NCBI GenBank assembly: GCA_026120035.1
Contig: JALRME010000012.1
Coordinates: 186,001-250,000 of the forward strand
DNA: 64,000 nucleotides
Direction: 5' to 3'
Source: Coleophoma eucalyptorum
Lineage: Eukaryota > Ascomycota > Leotiomycetes > Helotiales > Dermateaceae
Position 1 is the first letter of the stretch. Each line of letters begins with the position of its first letter. A model generated the notes under the pieces. It was not told the origin of the DNA. It did no database searches and saw only the letters and a list, made by a program, of their open reading frames with translations. Both the position numbers and the translations under genes were made by a program. Of this stretch, positions 9,573-20,481 are shown one piece after another.

Positions 9573-12500
9573 ATGACAGTGCTGAGAGATGCCTTATCGC
9601 GATCAGACTCGTTTTTGAGCCGTAGGGCCGACCTCACCACCAAACTCGAGCGCTCGACTACGCCAGATAACAACGATCAACAACTCGACCTCCACCTTCC
9701 TGCTCTCCACAAGACGCGAAAACCCTCACCAGGCCTCGCAGCTCGCCTCAAAGCTCTGGGATTCGCGTCATCCAAGGACAGGTCTAGTAGTCCTTCCTCC
9801 GTCAACGAACATATTGGACGGATCCCCGAAGATCATATCCGCAGCTTCGACTACAACCACCAAGCAAATTCCTCCAGCGTGTCCCTCATCGAACGTCGAG
9901 GACGAGCCTGGAGCGGTGCCGGCGCTGGCTTCCTACATCCAGAGGTCTCCGTAAGGAGCTTCAGCGACTTTAGCGCTGTTGAGAATCCTGACCGTACACA
10001 TTCAGTGGACTCATCCTTTGAGCACACGGTCATGGCGGCCCTAGCTGAACCACTGGGTATGGATTCGCAGAAGTACAGGTTGCCAGAACATACCAATGGG
10101 AATGGGACCAAGGCTATGGCCGACACGAGGAGAGCGCATATTGACCGAATCCTACCAGCCGACGAGTATGATGACTTGCCGCCGCCTCCAATACCCAAAG
10201 ACACTCCACCACAAACTCCCCGAACTGGAGAGTCTAGCACCGATTCTGAGTCATATTTCAACCCATTCGGCTTGCCGCGCGCTGGATCAATATATACGCT
10301 TTCCAGAGCATCCTTCGCCAGCCAGCTCGCTCAACTTACCTCACTGCAACTGCCAGATGCCGAATCGCTGTCAACAAAAGTTGCTGCCATCAAAACATCC
10401 CGAGATGCCTCGAGAGCGCTGATGGGAGCGGCTGAACAGATCAGAAAATGGATTTCCAAGGCCTCAGATGTAGTATCGGGGCTGGATGGCGAAGACGATG
10501 TGGAATGGGCCGCTGCTGGTGGCAGAGAAGGACTTACGGAAGTAGACAATGCCATTACACGCTTTGAGGATTTGATCAACGTCTACGTTACCGCCATTGA
10601 AGCTTTGCAAAGCCGGGATGACATTGGCACCGTTTCTGCCGATGAGCTTAAACGTGTCGTTATGCAAGTTGAAGATATTCTTAATGAATGGGACAAAATT
10701 AAGAAGACATTAAGAGCCGTAAAAAAATCCGTGGAAATGGCTATGGAATGGGAGGAGCTATGGAATACTGTGCTGGGAGATATTGGCAATGAAATGGATA
10801 TCTTGTCGCGACTGGTATTCGAGATGGAGGAGAAGAGACACAAGAACCTGATGACCGAGCCTGGCCATGATGGAGTTGATATCGGGGAACTAGAAACCAT
10901 TGTGGAAGAGACACCACCCGCAGCAACCAGAAACAGAGCCAGCAATCGATTTACTCTTCAAACAAGCCTTCTAGGCCCAGCAACTCCAACCACACCAGCA
11001 ATGGCACAAGATGATTCCAGTCTCCTGGCTTTATTTGCGAGGATGCAGCCTCTACGAGCATCATTGGACTTCCTGCCGATGAGGTTGTCTACATTCCATG
11101 CACGGGCCGAAGATATGTTCCCAACAGCCTGCGAAGAATTGGAGGAAAAGCGTGGTCATCTTGAAGCCAGCTGGAAGAACCTCGAGAAAGATGCCGAGTC
11201 TTTGAGAAGAGAATTGGGTGAAGATCGCTGGGTATTGGTATTCAGAGGGGCAGGCCGACAAGCCCAAAAGATGTATGAGTCTGTAGAGCGCAGCGTCACT
11301 AAACTCCGAGAAGCTGTTGATGCAGGAACTCATCTCAACAACCCTGCAGCCATGGGCAAGAAGATTGAAAGTTATGAAGCCAAGAAGTTGCACTATGGGC
11401 CTGCTATTGAGCGGGTTTTGTCTATCATCGACAAAGGTCTGAAAGACCGTTTGACCGTTAACGGAGAGATCTTGCGACTACATTCCGATATGCAACGCAA
11501 ATGGGAAAACCTTAAGGAGATGATGGTTGAGCTTGACCATAGCTTGGATGAGATTCAAGCGGACAGAAGGAATCAACAACTTCGAGATTCAATTTCAAGT
11601 ATGGTCTCGAATGACAGGTCTACGATCGGGAGTCTGGACACACCGGGGAGTTCACCTGCCTCTTCAGTTGTTATGTCAGGCTATGATTCATTAACCCCAT
11701 CCAAGAATGGAAAGGTACGATTTGCGACCAGCAACCAGCCACAATCAGAGAGAAGACGGAATGCTAGTATGCCCCCAAGTACAAGCCAGCTTCCTCGAAA
11801 AGGAGCTACTCCTCGATACACAAGCTATGGAGGCACCGCAGGTAGAGCCTCGCCTTCCCCCAGACAAGGATCAGCTACTCCAACTGGCAATCGACTCACT
11901 AGATCAACAACTGACACCAGACCAAGATGGAATTCCAGCGTCAATACCACAGGTACAACCATTGGCCATAACTTCAAACCACTCAGTCTCACAACTCCAA
12001 GCCCACACAGGAAAACGATTCCAACCCTCAGACAAAGTAGCAGTCCTCTCACAAGAGATTCATCGTCTCCAATGCCAGGGACAACACCAACTCCAGCAAG
12101 GACTTCTGCATCTCGTCTTGCAATTCGGGATCGACAGTCTTCTGCGTCTCCCTCTCCCGGACCATACTCGCAGCAGGTACTACGTAAATCCGCCCTCTCC
12201 CCCGGACCTTATTCGCAGCAGGTACTACGTAAGTCCTCTGCCTCGCCTGGACCATATTCGCAACAAGTACTCTCTGCATCAACTCCTCGGCCGCGTCTAG
12301 CATCCAAGTCTTCAATGTCAGCACTTACAAATCGACGATCTTCTTTCCAGCCAACATCGAGCGATCCAGCGTGTAGTCCAGATCGATCACGTCCTCCTTT
12401 GACGAAAAGACCTGCTAGCTCTCTGGCTGCAACTCGCAGAATTAGCTTGTTACCAACTCCACGAGGCCGTCAGAGCACTGGTACGACAGGAAGAGAGAGT

Positions 12501-12605
12501 CCACAAGCGGTCGCTGCAGCTTCAGTAGCGCTGCGCAGAAACAGTAGTGTTAATAGCGCCACATCCAAGGATTCTAAAGGACGAGAAAAACCAAAATGGC
12601 GATGA
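9573..12605 (+). CDS. KAR9: Kar9-like spindle-orientation / karyogamy protein
   Basis: Intronless, 1010 residues. In yeast Kar9 links the EB1 homologue Bim1 at microtubule plus ends to type V myosin and actin, positioning the spindle and nuclei (family knowledge). Residues about 260-680 form the helical Kar9-type core, rich in Trp/Leu/Glu heptads (examples EWEELWNTVLGDIGNEMDI and VEDILNEWDKIKKTL). The C-terminal 300 residues are basic, Ser/Pro-rich and disordered, as expected of a microtubule-binding tail. Two short stretches resemble plus-end-tracking motifs: STSQLPRKG near residue 738 (SxLP form) and SLLPTPRGR near 957. A tandem array of 15-residue repeats occupies residues 861-905. The N-terminal 250 residues are Ser/Pro-rich. 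The family call rests on length, domain order and composition and is good but not certain. Confidence 0.8.
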   Translation: MTVLRDALSRSDSFLSRRADLTTKLERSTTPDNNDQQLDLHLPALHKTRKPSPGLAARLKALGFASSKDRSSSPSSVNEHIGRIPEDHIRSFDYNHQANSSSVSLIERRGRAWSGAGAGFLHPEVSVRSFSDFSAVENPDRTHSVDSSFEHTVMAALAEPLGMDSQKYRLPEHTNGNGTKAMADTRRAHIDRILPADEYDDLPPPPIPKDTPPQTPRTGESSTDSESYFNPFGLPRAGSIYTLSRASFASQLAQLTSLQLPDAESLSTKVAAIKTSRDASRALMGAAEQIRKWISKASDVVSGLDGEDDVEWAAAGGREGLTEVDNAITRFEDLINVYVTAIEALQSRDDIGTVSADELKRVVMQVEDILNEWDKIKKTLRAVKKSVEMAMEWEELWNTVLGDIGNEMDILSRLVFEMEEKRHKNLMTEPGHDGVDIGELETIVEETPPAATRNRASNRFTLQTSLLGPATPTTPAMAQDDSSLLALFARMQPLRASLDFLPMRLSTFHARAEDMFPTACEELEEKRGHLEASWKNLEKDAESLRRELGEDRWVLVFRGAGRQAQKMYESVERSVTKLREAVDAGTHLNNPAAMGKKIESYEAKKLHYGPAIERVLSIIDKGLKDRLTVNGEILRLHSDMQRKWENLKEMMVELDHSLDEIQADRRNQQLRDSISSMVSNDRSTIGSLDTPGSSPASSVVMSGYDSLTPSKNGKVRFATSNQPQSERRRNASMPPSTSQLPRKGATPRYTSYGGTAGRASPSPRQGSATPTGNRLTRSTTDTRPRWNSSVNTTGTTIGHNFKPLSLTTPSPHRKTIPTLRQSSSPLTRDSSSPMPGTTPTPARTSASRLAIRDRQSSASPSPGPYSQQVLRKSALSPGPYSQQVLRKSSASPGPYSQQVLSASTPRPRLASKSSMSALTNRRSSFQPTSSDPACSPDRSRPPLTKRPASSLAATRRISLLPTPRGRQSTGTTGRESPQAVAAASVALRRNSSVNSATSKDSKGREKPKWR
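12153..12290 (+). repeat. three tandem 45-bp repeats inside the Kar9-like gene
   Basis: Three in-frame copies of a 15-codon unit of the form SPGPYSQQVLRKSxx start at residues 861, 876 and 891; the third diverges after QQVL. Copies differ mostly at third codon positions, which suggests an old duplication kept under protein-level selection. Confidence 0.9.
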
Positions 12606-13302
12606 TATCATAGCGTGTTGGGATTTATTTGTAGCCATATTCTGTGGTCTTCAGGGCCGATCCCTTGCGGTGTTTATATGGCGTTTGAATTGTGGCTGGG
12701 ATTTGTCTCTGAATTATTTGTTTTTCTGGTTGAATGTGCACGGTGTCCTATATGGAGAACATGCATGGAGACACAGAAAGCCGGTCGACGGATTCCCAGC
12801 CTTTGTCTTTGTGCATTTATTTTTACCAAGCGATGGAGTTCGAATCACACTTCAGGATGATCAAGGATGACATATCAGAATGTGAATGAGGAGTTTGGAG
12901 AGAGAAAGATCGAAGAATCACTGCAACGGAGAGAAAGCTAGTCTAGGAGGCATACGTGCTTGTAAGATCATAGAATTCTATCTCAAGGTGAGAAATAGTG
13001 TGTATGATATTGGACTTGAGGAGATGGGTCTGTCAGGAATAGGTAGATATATGTTATTTAATCAGGAAGAAAGCAGAGCTTTAAATACTTACCTTCATCA
13101 GTCAAATGTCTTTCTAATTCGTCCTGAGTGACCTATCTGTTCCGGCTCCAGAAAATATGAGACGGCATTCTTAGCCTTGGGGAACGAACGCCGCTTCTGA
13201 AGCAACTAAAATCCACAACAACTCCTTGATTTCCCAGCCCTCTCTCCTCTTGCCTTCGAGTCCTTGAATCATTCTTGCTTCTATCCTTTCCCGATCATTT
13301 AC
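12606..13302. other. intergenic region between convergent genes
   Basis: 3' flanks of the Kar9-like gene and of the first GFA gene. Short ORFs here have no protein-like composition. Confidence 0.5.
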
Positions 13303-14228
13303 TCACTCCTTCACTACCTCACTTTCCTTCAGAGGCCCATAAATCTTCCGCCCATCAAAATAAGTCCATTCCATCTTCTCGAGATCGATCTCGGGATTTG
13401 TGATATTGCGCACCTATTTCAAGTTTCTCATCAACCTCAAACCCTTCCCTATCCCCCTCTCAACCCAAGCCTACGCAATACCCCTTCCTCTCTCCGAAAG
13501 TTTCCTCAAAGCAAAGCAACCTTTCAGGCACCGCAGCGAGTACCAAAACAACACCTTCTCCCACCACAAGGTAGAACACTCAAAGCAAACTAACTTCCAA
13601 GAGAAAGAAAGAAAGAAAGAAAGAAACGGGAGACGAACCCCCAAAAATGGCACAAGAAAAACAAAGAACAAGGGGAGGGCGTACATTGATAGCAATTACA
13701 TCCTTCTCCGGATCCGCATCGCCCGTCCATTTGGGCCGCTGGAAGTCAATCAAGATGCTACTGCCGCACTGTCCACAGAACTTGTGGATCTTCTTGTGCG
13801 AGTAGAAGGTGTATTCCTTCAACGTGTCATATCCTGTTTGTTCCCCCAAGCGGGGCTGTCAGCTAAGCCAATTTCCACCCCTTCTCTATATATCTCGCTC
13901 GCTAGATGACATCTCATCTCTGGAACAACACGCGACGAGCATAGCGAGGAAAAAGAAGAAGAAGAAAAGAAGAGAAAAAGGAAATATAGATGGCTTGGGA
14001 GAGAGAGAGAGAGAGAGAGATACCGGATGTGAAGACGACGTCGCGCCGCTTCGGGTAGATGAGGAGGTAGCCGTGCTGGGTGCAGATGGAGCAGTTACAC
14101 TTGTTGACCTTCGTGAGGGGGAAGGGCTGCGGGAGCGTGATGCTGAATTGGACGGCGCGGCAGTGGCAGTTGGCCTGGTAGGTGGTTGGATTGGGAGCGG
14201 GAGCGGGAGCGGGGGCAGGGGACGCCAT
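13303..14228 (-). CDS. GFA/CENP-V fold zinc protein (copy 1)
   Basis: Small Mss4-like beta protein of the glutathione-dependent formaldehyde-activating enzyme (GFA) family. Members bind zinc, and some bind S-hydroxymethyl-glutathione, but the substrate of most fungal members is unknown. Three exons: 14228-14024, 13833-13685 and 13413-13303, giving 154 residues. Zinc-ligand cysteines are visible as CHC (21, 23), CNCSIC (44, 46, 49) and CGQC (88, 91), the full GFA pattern. The first intron begins at a (CT)n tract on the coding strand. The last exon encodes a tail ending near DGRKIYGPLKESEVVKE. A second gene with the same exon layout lies next to it on the same strand, so this is a tandem duplicate. 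The N-terminal Ala-Pro run is low complexity. Confidence 0.88.
13999..14020. repeat. (GA)n microsatellite at an intron start
   Basis: About 11 GA units on the plus strand; on the coding strand this is a CT tract directly after the 5' splice site of intron 1 of the first GFA gene. Confidence 0.9.
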
Positions 14229-14809
14229 TTTCTTTAGTGGATGTGAGGGATCGTATGAGAAAGGAGGGGAGGAAGAAGGGCGGTGGGAGGAGAAGTTGGG
14301 TTTAAAAGTGAGGTTGTTGATGTTGTTAAAGGGCTCTTATTCACTCCAGGCATCATACCCACTGAGAGAGGGATGTTGTTAATTGGTTTCCTAAGATCTT
14401 ACATGCATACATACTTTACACGAGGGATCGGAAATTTATGAGATAAGAATAGAAATGGTTGTGACGCGGTCTTGATCGTGTGAAATAGGCAGGTAGATAG
14501 ATAATGTAGTTAGATAGGTCTTAATCATGGTGTAAGGAGCAAGGCTCTCCAAGAGTGGGAGAGATTTCTGCGTTGCGAATGCGACAAGACAACATTTGGA
14601 GGGTAGCTATTGCTTAAAACTTAAATAAACTTTTCTTTTGGCTCTATCTAAGTTAGTAGCTCTATTAAGGTAGGAGGATATAACAACATAACAAGTGCCG
14701 AAAGTATTGATTTGCCAACACTCAGTATTCGCTCAAAAAGAAACCCCAACCCAATTACTCCTAATTCCCGTAGCCCGGCAAGACAAGACAAAAGAGAACC
14801 GAAAAAGGC
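14229..14809. other. intergenic region between tandem GFA genes
   Basis: Promoter region of GFA copy 1 and 3' flank of copy 2. No ORF worth keeping. Confidence 0.5.
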
Positions 14810-15846
14810 TCAGACAGAAACAGGAGTACCGCTACTTTGATTCTGCGGCGTCCTCTCAGAAATTCCGTTCTCGGCTTTTGACCTCTCTTCGGCTTCTTCA
14901 AAAGCTAGTTTCATCTGAGCCATGATCTCCCAATCTATGAGGGGATGTACGAAATCTCTCTTCTGTTTTGCGTGATAGATGGTTAGTATGCCACAACATC
15001 ACTATATACGTATATTACACGAGACTGGGGAAAGGGAGAGGGTTGGACATTACATTTATAGCCACAATATCCTTCTCTGGATCTGTTTCTCCAGCCTTCA
15101 TCTTTTGCAGGTCGATCATCACTCGTGCACCACATGACTTGCAAAACTTATGCACTTGCTTCTCTTTCAGTGGGAGGATGAACTCCTTGAGATTATCGGC
15201 GCCTGTTTTCATCATTAGCAGAGATCAAAGATTTACAGGTGAAGAGCGCTAAGAGAAATCAGAGTTCAGGCTGGTACGAAAGTCGAAGATATTTAGTAGG
15301 TGTCGTCTTTGCGAGCTGAGCCAAGACTTTTAAGCATGCAGTTCATGACACTCGTCCACATTGCTGGAAGGTAAGCAGCGAAGTCAAAATTCGACAAGGA
15401 CACGAAAGCAATCATTGTCCAACTGAACAGAATTCTGTCAAAGCCCAAACCCCAGGCATATCTTCCCTTTGAAGAGCGCGCTTGATTCGTGTACACGAAC
15501 GATCCGAAACACCACAAAATACACCAATATAGACAACCAGACGAAGCAGAAAACAGAAGACAGCACACCACGAGCATTACGTTGAGGAATGAATGGCAAA
15601 TAAAGCAAAACCGCAAGCAAACATACCTTGAGTGAAAACCACATCCTTCCGCGCTGGATACACAAGTTCATACAGTTGATTCTGGCAGAGGGCGCAGGGG
15701 CATTGATTGTGCATATGCAGTGGCGTGTTGAGCGTGACCTCGAACTTGACAGCTGCGCACTGGCAAGAAGCTTTATGCGTCTCTCTCTTGCTTTCTCCCT
15801 CGTGCGGGATGTGTTGTGGCAGATCTGAGGATTTGTTGGTTGGCAT
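14810..15846 (-). CDS. GFA/CENP-V fold zinc protein (copy 2)
   Basis: Second GFA-family protein, three exons: 15846-15627, 15202-15054 and 14962-14810, giving 173 residues. The cysteine pattern matches copy 1: CQC (28, 30), CPCALC (49, 51, 54) and CKSC (94, 97). The middle exon is 149 nt in both copies and both introns fall at the same codon position and phase, so the two genes share an ancestor by tandem duplication. Residues outside the zinc core have diverged widely. The C-terminal tail differs in length and is Glu/Ser-rich, and intron 1 here is about 420 nt, long for this genome. Biochemical role is not predictable beyond the fold; formaldehyde or glutathione-adduct handling is the family precedent. 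Confidence 0.87.
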
Positions 15847-16943
15847 TATTGCGATGTTGATGGTGAAATATATGTGGTGGTTGTGTTGAGCAATGCGAGG
15901 CCAGCAAACCCTGATGCGAGAGGGTGATAGTGAGTGAGTATTTGAGTGAGTGAGAGGGTTTAGATTTGGATTTAAATGGGAGAAGGTACGAAGGATGTAT
16001 GTATTATAGGATGAAGAAACAGGTTAACGAATGAGTGCATAGCACCAGTCCCGCCACTTCCTATGTTCCCTTCTTCACGGATAGGTGGACTGGAATATAA
16101 ACAATGGACAGATCAGAAGATGACAGAGGAGGGATAGGGGGGAGGATGAAGGAGGATGAAAAAGGATGAAGTGGAGTGTTTGTAAGGCCAATCCACCCGC
16201 CCGCCACGCGCCGTCCGGCATTCAGCTGGTTTCCCAAACACCAAGACGCCATTTAGGGTTCTTGTCATGTGATTTGTCACATACTCCAGCAAAACCTCAC
16301 CTCCCGATCTCAGCGCTGATACGGCGGTGCCGACAATGTTTCAATTCCTTATATATTTACCCGGCCCTACTGTCGTGCTGAAATTTGGCTCTTGACTTTG
16401 GGTTCCGCCACAGCAACTGCGTCCACTGAGTTGCTCGGGCCGAAGGAACATCAGATGAGGGTCTTGCATAGGATGTTTCTGTTTTAGGGGTCAGAGAGAT
16501 GGAGAAGAAGCTGGAGATGGAGAAGTCCATGAGTTAAATCTATCTATGCTCAACAGACTTGTTACCCATACTGATGCTGGGACCCTTTAGCCCTGTTTCT
16601 TGGACTATTCTTGGTCTGGGGAGAGTTACCCATTAATCATAGCTTATTGTGGTTTTCGGCGATTGTTCCATTGAGAGGGGTCGGCAGATATGGGTGTGCA
16701 AGTGCTAGCAGTGCTCGCAACCACTTCCCCGTTCTCCACACACCCGCCTTAATCCCTAGGTGGACTAAGTTCGCTAGGAACAGGACATGATGTTCGGAAG
16801 TTAAAGCTCACGAACCTCCGCAAATCGCAACGTGGAAAATATCCACATTATATACTTTACAGCTCGGGAAGAATGCAGGAGGCAGATCACCCAGATTGCA
16901 AATCGAAAAAACTTGTATGCTTAAGAGAAGTTTCGGTTTTTCT
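15847..16943. other. intergenic region
   Basis: Upstream region of GFA copy 2 and 3' flank of the MFS gene. A GGATGAA-type short repeat is present near 16144-16168. No protein-like ORF. Confidence 0.5.
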
Positions 16944-18892
16944 CTACCATGCTCGCAATCTCTTTGGCCGAAGATACAAAGATCCAATACAGAGCGCACT
17001 AACAATCAAGGATGCACCTGTGAACATGACCATCGTGCGATACTTGGACGCTCCATAGCTGCCTACTCGAATGACATTGGACAGTAGACCGGCACTGATA
17101 GGGCCAGCCATGACATTCCCGACACCCTGACCAGCGCAGAAGATCGAGAAGACGGCTAGCGCAGCAGCCGGCTCGCCAGTGACTGCAAGGCCAAGTCGAG
17201 CGCGCAGAGCAGCAAAGCCGTAGCCAAAAAACCCATAGATGAGAGTGAATGCAATGAGTGGGCCAAGAGAGCGCGCTAATCCCCATAATATAAGCACAGC
17301 AGCGGCTGCTATGAGTCCTGATGCTATGGCTAGCACGTTCACTGGTAGTCGACCATCGGATAGGTAGCCAAATGCCAGTTGTCCGAAGACTTGTGATAAT
17401 CCTAAGAGGGCGAGAAGAAGTGCTCCTTGTGTTGATGACAGACCTATGGACGTAGCATAAGATGGTAAGTATAGCGAGGGGAAGAAGAAGCCAAGGCCTT
17501 GTGTAACATAGGCGGCGCAGTAAAACCAGAAAATTGGCTTTTTGATGAACGACCAATCGGTCTTCTGTGATACACTGCTCTCTGATACTGGCAGACGGCC
17601 TTTGAATAATGGTAAGAGTGGGCCTGTCAGAATAGCAAGCGAAACTGCCATTGCCCGTAGGGTAAGTTTATAGCCATACTGATTCAATAACTTGTCTATG
17701 AAACCATTAGTGACGTGGAGATTATTCCAGATGCTGTCCTTACCAACAATGAATGGCATAGCAACCAGGGAGAACCCAGAAGCACTTGTAATTATACCAA
17801 AAGCAAGACCTCTCCGGACGATCCACCACTCATTGACCATACTGATAATCGGAGAATAGAACAACGTAAATCCAACTATAGGTATTTTAAAATCTAAGTG
17901 TTTCGTTGTGTGAAATGAGTTTACTAACCACCGTACATAATCCCTTGGGTGACAATCAAGGTAGGCAATGTATCGGCAAAAGAGCCCACAACAAGTGCCA
18001 GGATACACAGTGACCAACCAAGATAGACCATATGCCTCTGATACTTTGCGTGCCGCCTGACCAGAGGAGTCATGAGGGGACCGCTGAGAAATGGAATTCC
18101 TGTTGCGGTACTGCAGTGCCGTTAGGAAAGCGCTTCAGCGATACGGGGTAGCAAAAGGTTATTTGCCCTGAACTTTACTTTGCAAGCTTTGCGTGAATGT
18201 ACGCGTTCTCGAAAGTCAACTTGGCACTTGCACGTTGATTCGAGGACGCTGCAGAGCCACTTCTATCTCTAGAAGAGCCATATAACATCATGACTGAATG
18301 AAACCAAACAAGAAAACTCACGTTCCAATAATGGTCAAATACGGGCTGTCCTTGAATGAGTCAAGCTTTGCATAATAGTCCTGAAAGACACCAAAAGAAA
18401 GCGGAAATCCTGTCAAAACAAAGTTAGAACCTCATTGACTACAGAGTTTATAGATGACCTCTCAAGACTGCCCTGCTCGGAAAGTTACACGGAACTTGAA
18501 AGAGAAGAAGGAAAAGGGGTGGGGGTGGAAGAGATGCCGGATAACTCACCCCAAAGAAGTGCCTCGAACATAAAAGTACAAAATAACAGCCTCCAAGCCA
18601 AACGACCACCATCGGTTGGTTCGAGGAATTGAGAGTGTACTGCATCATTTGCAGCTTGAGAGGTGCTTGGATGGCTACCTCGTTCAGACGCTGGTGCGGA
18701 AGCCTGCGTTCGATGATGTTCCAATGAATTTATCGAGATGTTGTCCAGCTCTATTGAGCTCCCTACACCCGCTGAAGCCATTTCACTGGAAAATGGGTAT
18801 GGACTGGTGTCAAGATCAGGGACATCTATCTCTACGGGTAGCACAGTTAAACAGGAAGATAAAATGCGTTGGAACAAATTTTTTGGCGTCAT
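16944..18892 (-). CDS. MFS transporter, monocarboxylate (MCT/SLC16-like) family
   Basis: Twelve-helix membrane transporter of the fungal MCT-like group; substrates in this group vary and cannot be read from sequence. Four exons: 18892-18550, 18409-18322, 18110-17929 and 17875-16944 (514 residues). An in-frame ATG at 18781 would give 477 residues and is equally plausible. Helix 1 follows the typical DGGRLAW motif and runs into FMFEALLWGFPLSFGVF. Later landmarks are TQGIMYGVGFTLFYSP, an NEWWIVRRGLAFG loop and AAYVTQGLGFFFPSLY, with a final helix before the basic end LRPKRLRAW. The N-terminus is Ser-rich and cytosolic. The last intron (17876-17928) is in frame and lacks stops, so unspliced RNA would still read through it. 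Confidence 0.88.
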
Positions 18893-19435
18893 TCATATTA
18901 GATTAGCAAAGCGCTTAATAATGGCCTTAAATATGGAGAAAGCGGATTGAAAGATATCGGCTGCTCGCATACGTCCTATTAGTCTTGATTCTAATGTACG
19001 TCGCTACAGCACCCTCAAAAAGCAATGATGAGCTCGCGTAGAATACGCTGAAAATCCCTAAGATACCAGGTCAATCCCCTATTCACTCCTCCGGCACTCT
19101 GGAATCCTGCAGCCTTACATTGCCTGGCTCGTGACAAAGTCAGTCCTTGGCAACGGCAGACAAAAATTCAGGTCAAACCTCGCTATCATTTGGTTAATTC
19201 CACAACCTCAACTTTCCTTGCTAGATATATCAAGTTCTCAACATGGTTTGAAATCATTTCTATACACGCACGTGAGGAGCCAAGGAAAATGAAAACTGGA
19301 ACTCAAGGATGCAGAGCTGTCATGGTCACAGAAAACCAGACTTGTGATTAGATTGGTATCATATTGTAATTATTGCAGACGCCCCACCATATTCGAGCTC
19401 AGCCGGCGTGGCTTTTATTCCATGTTTCCCCTACC
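18893..19435. other. intergenic region
   Basis: Upstream of the MFS gene and 3' flank of the penta-EF-hand gene; no supportable ORF. Confidence 0.5.
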
Positions 19436-20481
19436 CTACCGTTGTCTGATGATTTCTGTCAAGAAATCCTCGCTATATCCAGTATTAGCAAAGGCAGGGC
19501 TGGTCTTGACAAGGACATTACTTACAAAGACAAGGTAATAAAGCCATCTCTGTCATCGTCATACTTCTTGAAAACATCAGTCATCCTCTTCAAACTGATG
19601 CAGCTCTGCACAAAAAGATCAAAACTGATAGCACCCTCATTTCTCTTATCGAAGGTTTGGAATAGTGTGGCCACGAAATGATGGCTCAATCTGTAGCCAA
19701 AAGCAGCAAGAGCATTTGTGAACTCATCCAAGGAGATACTGCCGCTCTTATCCACGTCAAACCTGTCAAACAAACCCCGCCATGCTGCTAGGAAGCCCCA
19801 CAAGCCACAGAATTCGTCAAAATTGATGGTTCCTGATCGGTCGCTGTCAAACATGCGGATCATCATTTTGACCGTATGCGGATCGAAAGATGTCCAGTCT
19901 CCATTCACAAGAGCCGCGCTCAATTCCCGTTCACTCAGTGTACCGCTACCTGCACACTGTTAGTAGAGCTACTTAGCACCTTAAAAAAATGTTAATCCTC
20001 ACGATCTTTGTCCACCGCTTTGAAGAGTGGGAGAAGAGCGGGGTCTCTGTGGTCTCCTGGAGCTGGCGAAGGGGGAGGTCTTGAGACAGGCTGTGGTCGG
20101 TGTTGCTGCGGTTGCGGTCGAGGAGCACCATAATTTCCTCCTGGGGGAGAGCCGTAGCCATGAGAGTTATAGCCATGGTTCTGAGGAGGTGGCATCTGGG
20201 GCGATAATCGGCCCATCGCTGGCTGGGCGTGGCTGTTAGGGAGAGGAGGAGGAGGCTTGGTGCTATATTGATTTGCGCTGGGAGGTCGTTGTGATGGACT
20301 TTCATTGTGTTTCTGCATTTTGCAAACCGATCAGTACCAGACAATTAAATACCAAATCGTGCCTACCCTTTCTGGCTCTGCGAACCTGCAATCTGTTAGA
20401 TACGTCTGCGTTGGAGGGGTAAATCCTGCGAACAACTCACGCAGGCAGCGAATCTGGATTAAATGTTCTATTATACGCCAT
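19436..20481 (-). CDS. PEF1: penta-EF-hand calcium-binding protein (ALG-2/peflin type)
   Basis: Calcium sensor of the PEF family, which acts in membrane traffic and polarity in fungi (yeast Pef1) and in ER exit and membrane repair in animals (ALG-2). Five exons: 20481-20441, 20385-20367, 20312-20003, 19949-19526 and 19472-19436, giving 276 residues. The N-terminal 100 residues are Pro/Gln/Gly/Tyr-rich, as in peflin. Five EF-hand loops follow: DKDRSGTLSERE, DSDRSGTINFDE and DVDKSGSISLDE are canonical. DKRNEGAISFDL and DDDRDGFITLSF lack the acidic residue at position 12, as usual for the degenerate EF4-EF5 dimerisation hands. The last exon encodes only the final 12 residues, and exon 2 is 19 nt. 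The gene is divergent from the ChaC gene, 672 bp away. Confidence 0.9.
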
